The notes under the pieces are model-generated. The model was not told the DNA's origin. It searched no databases and saw only the letters and a program-made list of their open reading frames with translations. From assembly GCF_030580995.1 (NCBI RefSeq), contig NZ_JAUQSZ010000015.1, positions 54,668 through 118,667 of the forward strand: a stretch of DNA of 64,000 nt, read 5' to 3'. The DNA is from Sphingomonas immobilis (GTDB taxonomy: Bacteria; Pseudomonadota; Alphaproteobacteria; Sphingomonadales; Sphingomonadaceae). Positions 8,453-18,291 of the stretch are shown in pieces; the first letter of the stretch is position 1; the number at the start of each line of letters is the position of its first letter. A program made the translations under genes and the position numbers.

Positions 8453-8487
8453 AAACTTCCTCCGCGTCCTCTGCGTCCTCTGCGCGA
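8041..8487. mobile_element. GxxExxY unit with terminal inverted repeats
   Basis: The outer arms at 8041-8072 and 8456-8487 match as inverted repeats at 29 of 32 positions. Each arm holds a short tandem CGCAGAGGA/CGCAGAGGG motif. The arms bracket nearly all of the GxxExxY gene, and no transposase is present. Possible target duplication is weak: CCGATTTT to the left and CCGATCTT to the right, with unequal spacing. Treating it as a mobile or formerly mobile unit is inference from position, symmetry and composition. Confidence 0.6.
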
Positions 8488-8497
8488 ACCGATCTTC

Positions 8498-9430
8498 CTA
8501 AAGCCCCTTCGCCAGCGCTTCGATGTCGTCCATCGTCACCACGCTCGTCGCTTCGACATCGGCGGTGCGTTTCACCATGCCGCTCAGCACCTTCGCGCCG
8601 AACTCGACGAACTGCGCCACACCCGTATCCGCCATCGCCAGCACCGATTCGCGCCAGCGCACCATGCCCGTCACCTGCTCGACCAGCAGGCGTCGGATGG
8701 TGTCGGCGTCGCCGACCGGCGATGCGGTGACGTTGGCGAACACCGGCACCAGCGGCGCATCGATCCGCGCCTCGCCCAGCGCCTTTTCCATCGCGTCGGC
8801 GGCGGGCTGCATCAGCGGGCAGTGGAAGGGTGCGGAGACCGGCAGCAGCATCGCGCGCTTGGCCCCCATCTCCTTCGCCAGCTCGATCGCGCGGTCGATC
8901 GCGCCCTTGTGGCCCGAGATCACGACCTGCGACGGATCATTGTCATTGGCGACGGTGCAGACCTCGCCCTGCGCCGCCGCCTCGGCAATCGCCCGCGCCT
9001 TTTCCAGATCCGCGCCCAGCAAGGCCGCCATCGCGCCCTCGCCGACCGGCACCGCCGCCTGCATCGCGAGGCCGCGGTGCTTCAGCAGCAGCGCCGTCGT
9101 CGGCAGATCGAGCGCGCCCGCCGCACACAAAGCCGTATATTCGCCCAGCGAATGGCCCGCGACATAATCGGCCTTGTCGGCCAGCCGCACGCCGCCTTCC
9201 TTCTCCAGCACGCGCAACGTCGCGATGGCGTTCGCCATGATCGCGGCCTGCGAATTTTCGGTCAGCATCAGCTCGTCGGCGGGGCCTTCGGTCATCAGCC
9301 GGAAGAGATGCTGGCCCAGCGCCTCGTCGACCTCCTGGAACACCTCACGCGCGACGACGCTCGCGTTGGCCAGCGCCTTGCCCATGCCGACCGCCTGGCT
9401 GCCCTGCCCGGGGAAAATGAATGCGCGCAT
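8498..9430 (-). CDS. fabD: Malonyl-CoA:ACP transacylase
   Basis: FabD loads malonate onto ACP and supplies FabF with extender units. The 310-residue protein starts MRAFIFPGQGSQAVGMG, a classic N-terminus, so the ATG at 9430 is preferred over one 18 nt upstream. The catalytic serine is in GHSLGEYTALCAAG near residue 92, and the histidine is in PFHCPLM near 200. It is the first gene of the minus-strand fab operon. The next gene is the inserted GxxExxY unit instead of fabG. Confidence 0.96.
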   Translation of the reverse strand: MRAFIFPGQGSQAVGMGKALANASVVAREVFQEVDEALGQHLFRLMTEGPADELMLTENSQAAIMANAIATLRVLEKEGGVRLADKADYVAGHSLGEYTALCAAGALDLPTTALLLKHRGLAMQAAVPVGEGAMAALLGADLEKARAIAEAAAQGEVCTVANDNDPSQVVISGHKGAIDRAIELAKEMGAKRAMLLPVSAPFHCPLMQPAADAMEKALGEARIDAPLVPVFANVTASPVGDADTIRRLLVEQVTGMVRWRESVLAMADTGVAQFVEFGAKVLSGMVKRTADVEATSVVTMDDIEALAKGL

Positions 9431-9492
9431 TATGGAAACCCTCTCCAAATCAGGCGTCGCGGACTAGAAACATGAACGAAGCAACGCAAGCC

Positions 9493-9518
9493 GGGACACT
9501 TTGCGACCAAATACCGTT
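9493..9518 (+). promoter_or_regulatory. Candidate EcfG-type general stress promoter
   Basis: GGGAC at 9493-9497 and CGTT at 9515-9518 are separated by 17 nt. The alphaproteobacterial EcfG consensus is GGAAC-N16/17-CGTT, so there is one mismatch. The site lies 85 nt before the RcnB-like gene. RcnB-like envelope proteins would be plausible stress-regulon members, but the match could be chance. Confidence 0.35.
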
Positions 9519-9603
9519 CCTGCTGGCACGGCCCTGCGACAAACCCTTCCTAAATTGCTCTCGACGCCGGGAGACAGGCGCCGTTGTAAACAGGAGTTAC
9601 CCC

Positions 9604-9996
9604 ATGAAGAAGTTCATCCTCGCAGCGCTGGCGACCTCGATCCTCGCCGGCCCCATCGCCGCCGTTCCCGCCAGCGCGCAGGACCACCGCGATCGCCGCG
9701 ACGTCCGCCACAGCACCGTCGTGCGCGAACGGCCCAACGGCAACGTCGTGGTCAACCGCCGCACCGTCGTGCGCAACGATCACCGCAATGATTTCCGCCG
9801 CTGGAACAAGGGCCAGCGCTTCGATCGCCGCTATGCGCAGAACTACCGCGAGATCAACGACTGGCGCGCGTATCGCGGCCGCCACCTCTATGCCCCGCCG
9901 CGCGGCTATCACTGGGTGCGTTCGGGCAATGACGCGGTCCTCGTCGCCGTCACCGGCGGCCTGATCGCCTCGGTCCTGGCGGGTGCCTTCAACTGA
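9604..9996 (+). CDS. RcnB family periplasmic protein
   Basis: The 130-residue protein begins with a clear signal peptide (MKKFILAALATSILAGP, cleavage after about residue 28 at ASAQD). A basic Arg/Asn-rich linker follows, then the RcnB-type block DWRAYRGRHLYAPPRGYHWV. A hydrophobic C-terminal stretch ends the protein. RcnB of E. coli influences nickel/cobalt efflux, but the many sphingomonad members have no proven role. The ATG at 9604 follows CAGGAG. It is divergent from fabD and separated from rpsF by about 155 nt. Confidence 0.85.
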   Translation: MKKFILAALATSILAGPIAAVPASAQDHRDRRDVRHSTVVRERPNGNVVVNRRTVVRNDHRNDFRRWNKGQRFDRRYAQNYREINDWRAYRGRHLYAPPRGYHWVRSGNDAVLVAVTGGLIASVLAGAFN

Positions 9997-10043
9997 TAGA
10001 AGAAACTTGCTTTCGGCTTGAAATCCACTATTGAGCCGGACCT

Positions 10044-10077
10044 CCGGGGCGGGAAGCATCTGCTTTTCCCGCCCCGG
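10044..10077 (+). terminator. GC-rich hairpin upstream of rpsF
   Basis: A 12-bp stem (10044-10055 with 10066-10077) closes a 10-nt loop. It lacks a long T tract. It could end the RcnB-like transcript. It could also be part of an rpsF leader, since S6:S18-binding leaders are known in several bacterial groups. The surrounding CCTCCGG/CCGGAGG words at 10041-10047 and 10094-10100 give alternative pairing. Confidence 0.45.
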
Positions 10078-10152
10078 TTGCATTACGACGATAGCCGGAG
10101 GGGCGACCGCATTGGGCGGCGTCAGCGATCGGCCAAGACGAAGGACAAAGAC

Positions 10153-10578
10153 ATGGCTCTTTACGAGCACGTGTTCCTTGCGCGCCAGGATCTGGCACAG
10201 GCGCAGGTGGACGCACTGGCTGAACAAGCCACCAAGATCATCACCGACAACAAGGGCAAGGTCGTCAAGACCGAGAGCTGGGGCCTGCGCAGCCTCGCCT
10301 ACAAGATCGCGAAGAACCGCAAGGCGCATTACGTGATGCTCGAAATCGACGCCCCCGGCGACGTCGTCGCCGAGCTCGAGCGCCAGACGCAGATCAACGA
10401 AGACGTCATCCGCTACATGACCGTCAAGGTCGACGAGCTGGAAGCCGGCCCGACCGTGATGATGCGCAAGAGCGATCGTGATCGCGAGCGTCGCGGCGAC
10501 CGCGAAGGCGGCCGTGGCGACCGCCCCGATCGTGGCGACCGCGAGGATCGTCCCCGCCGCAACTTCGACGGCGAATAA
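10153..10578 (+). CDS. rpsF: 30S ribosomal protein S6
   Basis: S6 pairs with S18 on the platform of the small subunit. The 141-residue protein starts MALYEHVFLARQDL, which fixes the ATG at 10153. The ferredoxin-like core runs to about residue 105 (RYMTVKVDEL). A long charged tail of Arg, Asp and Gly repeats follows, ending in NFDGE. Such tails are common in alphaproteobacterial S6, although this one is unusually regular. The gene leads the rpsF-rpsR-rplI operon. Confidence 0.97.
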   Translation: MALYEHVFLARQDLAQAQVDALAEQATKIITDNKGKVVKTESWGLRSLAYKIAKNRKAHYVMLEIDAPGDVVAELERQTQINEDVIRYMTVKVDELEAGPTVMMRKSDRDRERRGDREGGRGDRPDRGDREDRPRRNFDGE

Positions 10579-10592
10579 GGGAGATATAGACA

Positions 10593-10817
10593 ATGGCACG
10601 CCCGTTTTTCCGCCGCCGCAAGAGCTGCCCCTTCTCCGCGAAGGACGCGCCCCGGATCGATTACAAGGACGTCCGTCTGCTGCAGGGCTTCGTGTCCGAG
10701 CGTGGCAAGATCGTCCCGTCGCGCATCACCTCGGTGAGCGCGAAGAAGCAGCGCGAGCTCGCCCAGGCGATCAAGCGCGCCCGTCATCTGGGCCTGCTGC
10801 CCTACATCGTTAAGTAA
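10593..10817 (+). CDS. rpsR: 30S ribosomal protein S18
   Basis: S18 binds S6 and 16S rRNA on the platform. The 74-residue protein has the expected length and core, including IDYKDVRLLQGFVSERGKI and the conserved basic C-terminal helix (KKQRELAQAIKRARHLGLLP). It starts 14 nt after rpsF behind a GGGAG site and is followed 12 nt later by rplI. Confidence 0.98.
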   Translation: MARPFFRRRKSCPFSAKDAPRIDYKDVRLLQGFVSERGKIVPSRITSVSAKKQRELAQAIKRARHLGLLPYIVK

Positions 10818-10829
10818 GGAGCGACAGAC

Positions 10830-11432
10830 ATGGACGTTATCCTGCTGGAACGTGTCGAGAAGCTCGGCAACATCGGCGACGTGGTGAAGGTGAAGGACGG
10901 GTTCGCCCGCAACTTCCTGCTGCCGAACAAGAAGGCGCTTCGCTCCAACGAAGCCAACCGCAAGGTGTTCGAAAAGAACCGCGAGCGCATCGTCGCCGAG
11001 AACGCGCAGAAGCGCGCTGTCGCCGAGACGGACGCCAAGACCATCGACGGCACCCAGGTCACGCTGATCCGTCAGGCGTCGAACACCGGCCAGCTCTACG
11101 GCTCGGTCGCGGTCCGCGATCTGATCGACGCGCTGGAGACCGAGGGCCACAAGGTGCCGAAGGCGGCGATCGTGCTCAACAAGCCGATCAAGGCGATCGG
11201 CGTGTACGAGGTTAAGGCCGCGCTGCACCCCGAAGTGTCGGTGACGATCAAGGTCAACGTCGCCCGCTCGCCCGAAGAGGCCGAGATGCAGGCGAACGGC
11301 GTCAACGTCATGGAAGCCATGTTCGAGAAGGACGAGGCCGGCTTCGTCGAAGCCTATGACCCGAACGCCGAACCCGGCGCGACGGCCGAGGTTGCGGCAG
11401 ACGCGCCCGCCGAGGAGCAGGCCGAGGGCTGA
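10830..11432 (+). CDS. rplI: 50S ribosomal protein L9
   Basis: L9 binds 23S rRNA near the L1 stalk and helps maintain the reading frame. The N-terminal domain is recognisable (MDVILLERVEKLGNIGDVV, then VKDGFARNFLLPNKKA). A connecting helix and the C-terminal domain follow. The 200-residue length exceeds the E. coli protein because of an acidic Ala/Glu-rich tail after about residue 150. It is the last gene of the operon, and an intrinsic terminator follows 28 nt later. Confidence 0.97.
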   Translation: MDVILLERVEKLGNIGDVVKVKDGFARNFLLPNKKALRSNEANRKVFEKNRERIVAENAQKRAVAETDAKTIDGTQVTLIRQASNTGQLYGSVAVRDLIDALETEGHKVPKAAIVLNKPIKAIGVYEVKAALHPEVSVTIKVNVARSPEEAEMQANGVNVMEAMFEKDEAGFVEAYDPNAEPGATAEVAADAPAEEQAEG

Positions 11433-11460
11433 GCCCTTCGGTTCGTGACGGAACACGAGA

Positions 11461-11490
11461 GGCCGCCCGGAGCGATCCGGGCGGCCTTTT
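11461..11490 (+). terminator. Intrinsic terminator of rpsF-rpsR-rplI
   Basis: A perfect 10-bp stem (11461-11470 with 11477-11486) with a 6-nt loop is followed by TTTT. It lies just after rplI in the correct orientation. Confidence 0.9.
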
Positions 11491-11550
11491 CGTGCGTGGC
11501 GCAGGCGCGCAAGCTGCGCGCCGGTGCGCGGGAGCGCAGCGCCACGCACG
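11491..11550. repeat. Nested hairpin directly after the rplI terminator
   Basis: Twelve-base arms CGTGCGTGGCGC (11491-11502) and GCGCCACGCACG (11539-11550) are perfectly complementary. Inside them is a second hairpin GGCGCGCA...TGCGCGCC with a 3-nt loop. The structure is about 60 nt long and shows no sign of coding. It may be an extragenic palindrome or the remnant of an inserted repeat. Confidence 0.6.
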
Positions 11551-11796
11551 GCCGGCGGCAATGCGAATAACGGCTATCGACCCATAGCGGGCGTTCGGCG
11601 TGGGCTCACTGACAACCGCCATCGCCCTACGAGCGGCTATTCGAGCCGGGATCTAGACGGCGGACTATCCGAGTTGAAGACTTCAATGATCCGCAAAATC
11701 TGATCGCATTACACTCAGCCGCGGCCGGACGCCTTCACGATTTAACAATCGACCTTCACACTATAACCTACACGCCGTGACGCGGAGGCGAGACGA
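11551..11796. other. Non-coding gap before the ankyrin gene
   Basis: No gene is visible. The stretch becomes AT-richer towards 11700-11790, which fits the change to the atypical ankyrin gene. A promoter for that gene is probable here, but I could not single out convincing -35 and -10 boxes. Confidence 0.5.
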
Positions 11797-13314
11797 ATGC
11801 TCATGCGGATTGTCCTACTGGCAGGTCTGGGTGGAGGTTTGCTCGCGATTCCGGCATCGAGCCATCAACTCTCTCCCGTCCAAAGAGCGAGCGACATGCA
11901 AAATTTCGTAGAGCAATCATCCCAGTCGTCTGACCCTAAGGCTGACGCCGCGAAGGCGATCGACGCGGGTGATTTTCGGCTCATCGTCGCAGGGCAATAT
12001 TCGACGGGGCCGATTGGCGTCACGTGTTTTACGCCAGACGGTCGCCCTAATGGGGCGCTCGCTAGCTTTCTCCATGGCGATTATATTACCCCAGATGTTT
12101 CAGCTAAGCGCCAGTACATCCGCGACTACAATATCGCGATAGTTGAAAGCGCTTCTTACCCGGACAGGGACATATGTCGCGTCGCATCCAAGGGTGATCC
12201 GAAATGGAACAGGGGGATTCCACTCGTCGCGCAGGCGGCGCGCCCGGCCACGACGCCCCCTCTCTCGCTTCACGAAGCAGCGCGTCGGGGCAACGCCAGT
12301 GATGTCAGCCGTTTTCTCGCGTCACTGCCAGCCGGGGCGATCGATGCTGTAGACGGCACAGGGATGACGCCGCTGGCGTGGGCAGTTGCGCGCGACAATT
12401 CGCCTGCCATCGTCGAGCTTCTGCGCCACGGCGCACAACCGTGGGCCGGTGAGACGCCACAGACACGAAGTGCAGTATTCTGGGCGGCGGCAACGGGGAG
12501 AGCAGAGCTGTTTAAGCAGTTCGCCGATGGACAGCGCCCAAATTGGTTTACGAAATGGCCACAGCCCTATCTCGCCGCAGCGGTCGATTCCGGCAACGGC
12601 ACGATTGTTCAGTCAATAGTGCGCGAGGGCTATCAGCCAATCACGGTCTCGGCCTTCTTCCGTCGCGGGCTGCCACGCCCGAGCGCGGTCGAACCACTCT
12701 TACGAGAAAAGATTCCGGGCTTCGCAGATGAAGTATTGTTTCGGTCGGTATCCGCCTCGGGCGAAGACCAGATCCCAAACAGTCTTGTGAAACTGGCGCT
12801 TCAGCATGGTGCAAACCCGAATGCAAAACGACAGTATGGCGAAACCCCACTCGGTCTGGCTTCGCGAGGTTACTACAATGGCTCCCTCGAAGCTGTTGAG
12901 CTGCTGTTGAAGTATGGCGCAGAGGTAAACCTGCCGTCTGCGGATGTTCCGATCAACCCTAAACGACCGATCTGGGTTGCCGTCGGCACGATCGGAATCG
13001 GGGGAAGTCCCGATGATGAAATTCGTACCCGGTCTCTGGAAATTGTGAAGCGGCTCGTTGCCGCGGGTGCAGATCTACGACTTCCTAATAAGGACGGGAG
13101 GCCGCCAATCTGGTTTCTTCTCACACCGATGAGAGGGGCAGAGAAGCAAATCGACGCTTCTCCCAACCTGATCAACCTGCTCCCCACGCTCGTAAAATTA
13201 GGCTTGGACCCTAACGCCGCTTGGCATGGCCAGACAATCCTTTCGCTGGTTGTCAGACAGTTCGGCGCTGACGCGCCGCTCGCCGTCAAACTGAGGGCCT
13301 TAGGGGCTCGATAG
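11797..13314 (+). CDS. Secreted ankyrin-repeat protein
   Basis: The 505-residue protein has a signal peptide (hydrophobic residues 4-20, then ASSHQ). An N-terminal region of unknown fold with CFTPDGRP near residue 70 follows. Ankyrin-type repeats run from about residue 150 to the end: SLHEAARRGNASDVSRFL, GMTPLAWAVARDNSPAIVELL, ETPLGLASRGYYNGSLEAVELL and later degenerate copies. Ankyrin arrays bind proteins, so a periplasmic binding role is inferred. Codon use and base composition are clearly AT-richer than the flanking rplI and alaS genes, suggesting acquisition. A second ATG two codons downstream is an alternative start. Confidence 0.82.
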   Translation: MLMRIVLLAGLGGGLLAIPASSHQLSPVQRASDMQNFVEQSSQSSDPKADAAKAIDAGDFRLIVAGQYSTGPIGVTCFTPDGRPNGALASFLHGDYITPDVSAKRQYIRDYNIAIVESASYPDRDICRVASKGDPKWNRGIPLVAQAARPATTPPLSLHEAARRGNASDVSRFLASLPAGAIDAVDGTGMTPLAWAVARDNSPAIVELLRHGAQPWAGETPQTRSAVFWAAATGRAELFKQFADGQRPNWFTKWPQPYLAAAVDSGNGTIVQSIVREGYQPITVSAFFRRGLPRPSAVEPLLREKIPGFADEVLFRSVSASGEDQIPNSLVKLALQHGANPNAKRQYGETPLGLASRGYYNGSLEAVELLLKYGAEVNLPSADVPINPKRPIWVAVGTIGIGGSPDDEIRTRSLEIVKRLVAAGADLRLPNKDGRPPIWFLLTPMRGAEKQIDASPNLINLLPTLVKLGLDPNAAWHGQTILSLVVRQFGADAPLAVKLRALGAR

Positions 13315-13574
13315 TTGGCAATGTCCACGTGAGAGTATCGTATTGGGCCAGCGGAAGAAAAATGCTGCCACCGTCCGCTTCCCACCCCATCCCGGACATT
13401 CCCGCTGTCCTACACGCTGTCGATCCGCATATGATCGACGCGCTCTTTGAACCGTCAGTCGCAGCCCCGCCTGTTCTCGCCGTAAAATCCGATGCCTCAC
13501 GGACCGCGACACCCCGGATCAGTGTGACCTTAGTGTGACTTTCCGCGGCCCTACGGGGCCGATCGCGTGCCAAA
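13315..13574. other. Non-coding gap after the ankyrin gene
   Basis: No convincing gene is present. It contains one copy of a 24-bp repeat (13517-13540) also found beside recA. It also shares the 14-mer CCGCTGTCCTACAC (near 13402-13415) with the gap at 19597-19951. Possible decayed sequence. Confidence 0.5.
13517..13540 (+). repeat. 24-bp repeat, copy 1 (tandem 11-mer AGTGTGACCTT)
   Basis: This copy is identical, in inverted orientation, to 24198-24221. It consists of two near-identical 11-bp units beginning AGTGTGAC, placed about one helical turn apart. It is non-coding. Function unknown. Confidence 0.85.
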
Positions 13575-13603
13575 CAAAAAAAGCCGCCCCTCACCGGGGC
13601 GGC
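13575..13603 (-). terminator. Intrinsic terminator for the small minus-strand gene
   Basis: An 8-bp perfect stem (13583-13590 with 13596-13603) is followed on the minus strand by a run of T residues (TTTTTTTG). It is 26 nt downstream of the candidate lipopeptide stop codon, which supports transcription of that small gene. Confidence 0.85.
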
Positions 13604-13629
13604 CCTCTCAACTCACGCTCTCGCGCTAT

Positions 13630-13710
13630 TCAGTGGATCGTCGACACGCATGCACTGACGACGAAGGCCAGCGGGATCAGGGCGAGGAACACGGGTACGA
13701 TCTTGGTCAC
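13630..13710 (-). CDS. Candidate 26-residue lipopeptide (very small gene)
   Basis: A GTG at 13710 opens a 26-codon frame: basic MTK start, then hydrophobic IVPVFLALIPLAFVVSAC, then VSTIH and a TGA stop. The VSAC segment matches a lipobox, so signal peptidase II could leave only a six-residue mature lipopeptide (CVSTIH). A strong terminator follows 26 nt later, and the gene is isolated between the ankyrin gene and alaS. The ribosome site is weak, and an in-frame TTG eight codons upstream is an alternative start. The entericidin type of tiny lipoprotein is a loose analogy only. Confidence 0.5.
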   Translation of the reverse strand: MTKIVPVFLALIPLAFVVSACVSTIH

Positions 13711-13855
13711 GGGCGTTTGTTCCGATTCGGTCAAATCTCTTATCGGTCCCAATGAACGGTGCGACGAAAGGTTTCAACACGACGAGTTGAATTTTTTTCG
13801 CGACGAACCGGGAACGATTGTTGCCTAGCGGAAAACTTTGTTCAGAAAGCGGCCG

Positions 13856-16528
<2,673 letters not shown>

Positions 16529-16623
16529 GCAGCCGACTTAGGCGAGGTGCTGGCGCTTCTCAAGCGTGGCGCTGGCGCGGCGGGCCGTGTAGCATCCACG
16601 CCTGTCGATCCGGGGGACTTGTC

Positions 16624-18282
16624 ATGCGTACCTTGCTGCTCGCGCCGCTCATGCTGCTGCTCGCGCCCGCCGCTGCGCCCGCGCTCGACCAGACCGAGGC
16701 GGCACCTTCGCTCCACAAGATCTGCGGCGGCGATCTCGTCGCGCCCTCGACCACGGTGCTGCCCGGCTACGGCACCGGCAGCCTCGCGATCGCGACGAAC
16801 ACGCCCGCCGCGCAGGCGTTCTTCGACAACGGCCTGCAACTCAGCCACGCCTTCGCACACAAGGCCGGCACCGCCGCCTTCCAGGCGGCGCGCCGGCTCG
16901 ACCCCGCCTGCGCGATGTGCGCCTGGGGCGAGGCGTGGTCGCTCGGCCCGACGATCAACTATCCGGTGGGCGCGGACGAACAGGCGAAAGCCTCGAAGAT
17001 CGTCGCGGAGGCTGCAAAGCTCGCCGCGAGCGGGCCCGAGAAGGAACGCCAACTCATCGCCGCGCTCGCGCTGCGCTACACCAGGGGCGGCGGCAGCGGC
17101 CCCGGCGATCTCGCCTTCGCCAAGGCGATGGACGACATCGCCCGCGCCTATCCCGACGACAGCGAGATCGCGACGCTCGCCGCCGACGCCTGGATGATCC
17201 CGACGCCGCAGAAGGGACCGAAGCAGGCGCGGCAGGACCGCCTCCACCGCGCGGTCGCGCTGCTCGAAGGCGTCCTGAAGCGCGACCCCGATTTCACCCC
17301 CGCCATCCATTTCTACATCCACGCCACCGAGATGAGCGGCTTCCCGGGGCGCGCCGAATTGTACGCGAACAAGCTCGCCACGCTGGCCCCCGCCGCGAGC
17401 CACCTCGTCCACATGCCCTCGCACACCTACTATTGGCTCGGCCGCTATCAGGATGCCGCCGACGCCAATGTTCGCGCTGCCGCGATCGACGCCGCCGACG
17501 CGAAGGCGGCGAAATTGCCCGAGCCCGACGGTATCTACCAGCTCACCTATCACGCCCACAACGTGCAGTTCGGCATTGGCGGCGCGCTCATCTCCGGTGA
17601 CGCCAAGAGCGCGCTGGCACTCTCCGCACCGATCATCGCCGCCGTCGCGCACATGCCCAAGGGCCCCGGCTATTACGATATGGCGGCGGGCACCGGCTAT
17701 TTCGCGCAAGGTCGCTTCGCCGATCCCGACACGGTGCTGGCGCTGCCCGACGTACCCGCGGACCGCCCGTTCCTGCGCGCCTATCGCCATTATGCGCGCG
17801 GCGAGGCGCTGGCCCGCAAGGGCGATGCGGTCGGCGTCCGGGCAGAGGCCGATGCGATCCCCACGCGGATCGCGATCGACGCCAAGAAGGACGACAGCGC
17901 CCCGCAGGCGCTCGGTCTCACCCGCATCGCCCGGTTCGTGCTGATGGGCCGCGCCGCGATGCTCGAAAAACGCCCGGACCGCGCCGCGAAATTCTACGCC
18001 GCCGCCGCCAGGATCGAGGAATCGCCGCTGTTCGCCGATTGGACCGATCCGCCGAGCTGGTGGTATCCCGTCCGCCGCAGCCTCGCCGCCGCATTGCTCG
18101 CGCAGGGCAAGCCGAAGGATGCGCTGGCGCAGGCCGATGCGGCGCTGAAACGCCGCCCGCGCGATCCGGTGACGCTGGCGCTCAAGACCGAGATCGAGGC
18201 AACCCTCGCGGGCAAGCCGGCCTCCGCGACCATCCTCGCCTACGGCCGCAAGCGCCGCACGATCACGCCCGCGATGATCTGA
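16624..18282 (+). CDS. Secreted TPR-repeat protein
   Basis: The 552-residue protein has a signal peptide (MRTLLLAPLMLLLAPAAAPA). Tetratricopeptide-like helical repeats cover much of its length, including the opening block AFAHKAGTAAFQAARRLDP (about residues 80-98), which has the family's CAMCAWGEAW continuation. Proteins of this type are widespread in sphingomonads and Bacteroidetes, but no substrate is known. TPRs suggest a protein-binding role in the periplasm. It is transcribed divergently from alaS and convergently with the next minus-strand gene, ending 9 nt before it. Confidence 0.85.
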   Translation: MRTLLLAPLMLLLAPAAAPALDQTEAAPSLHKICGGDLVAPSTTVLPGYGTGSLAIATNTPAAQAFFDNGLQLSHAFAHKAGTAAFQAARRLDPACAMCAWGEAWSLGPTINYPVGADEQAKASKIVAEAAKLAASGPEKERQLIAALALRYTRGGGSGPGDLAFAKAMDDIARAYPDDSEIATLAADAWMIPTPQKGPKQARQDRLHRAVALLEGVLKRDPDFTPAIHFYIHATEMSGFPGRAELYANKLATLAPAASHLVHMPSHTYYWLGRYQDAADANVRAAAIDAADAKAAKLPEPDGIYQLTYHAHNVQFGIGGALISGDAKSALALSAPIIAAVAHMPKGPGYYDMAAGTGYFAQGRFADPDTVLALPDVPADRPFLRAYRHYARGEALARKGDAVGVRAEADAIPTRIAIDAKKDDSAPQALGLTRIARFVLMGRAAMLEKRPDRAAKFYAAAARIEESPLFADWTDPPSWWYPVRRSLAAALLAQGKPKDALAQADAALKRRPRDPVTLALKTEIEATLAGKPASATILAYGRKRRTITPAMI

Positions 18283-18291
18283 GCGGCCGCG

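Noticed and set aside
8026..8500. Clean target-site duplication around the GxxExxY unit
   Set aside because: CCGATTTT and CCGATCTT match at seven of eight positions, but their distance from the repeat ends is unequal, so I do not claim a duplication.
9421..9603. In-frame upstream extension of the RcnB-like gene
   Set aside because: It has no ribosome site and would place the signal peptide internally; MKKFIL at 9604 is a clear start.
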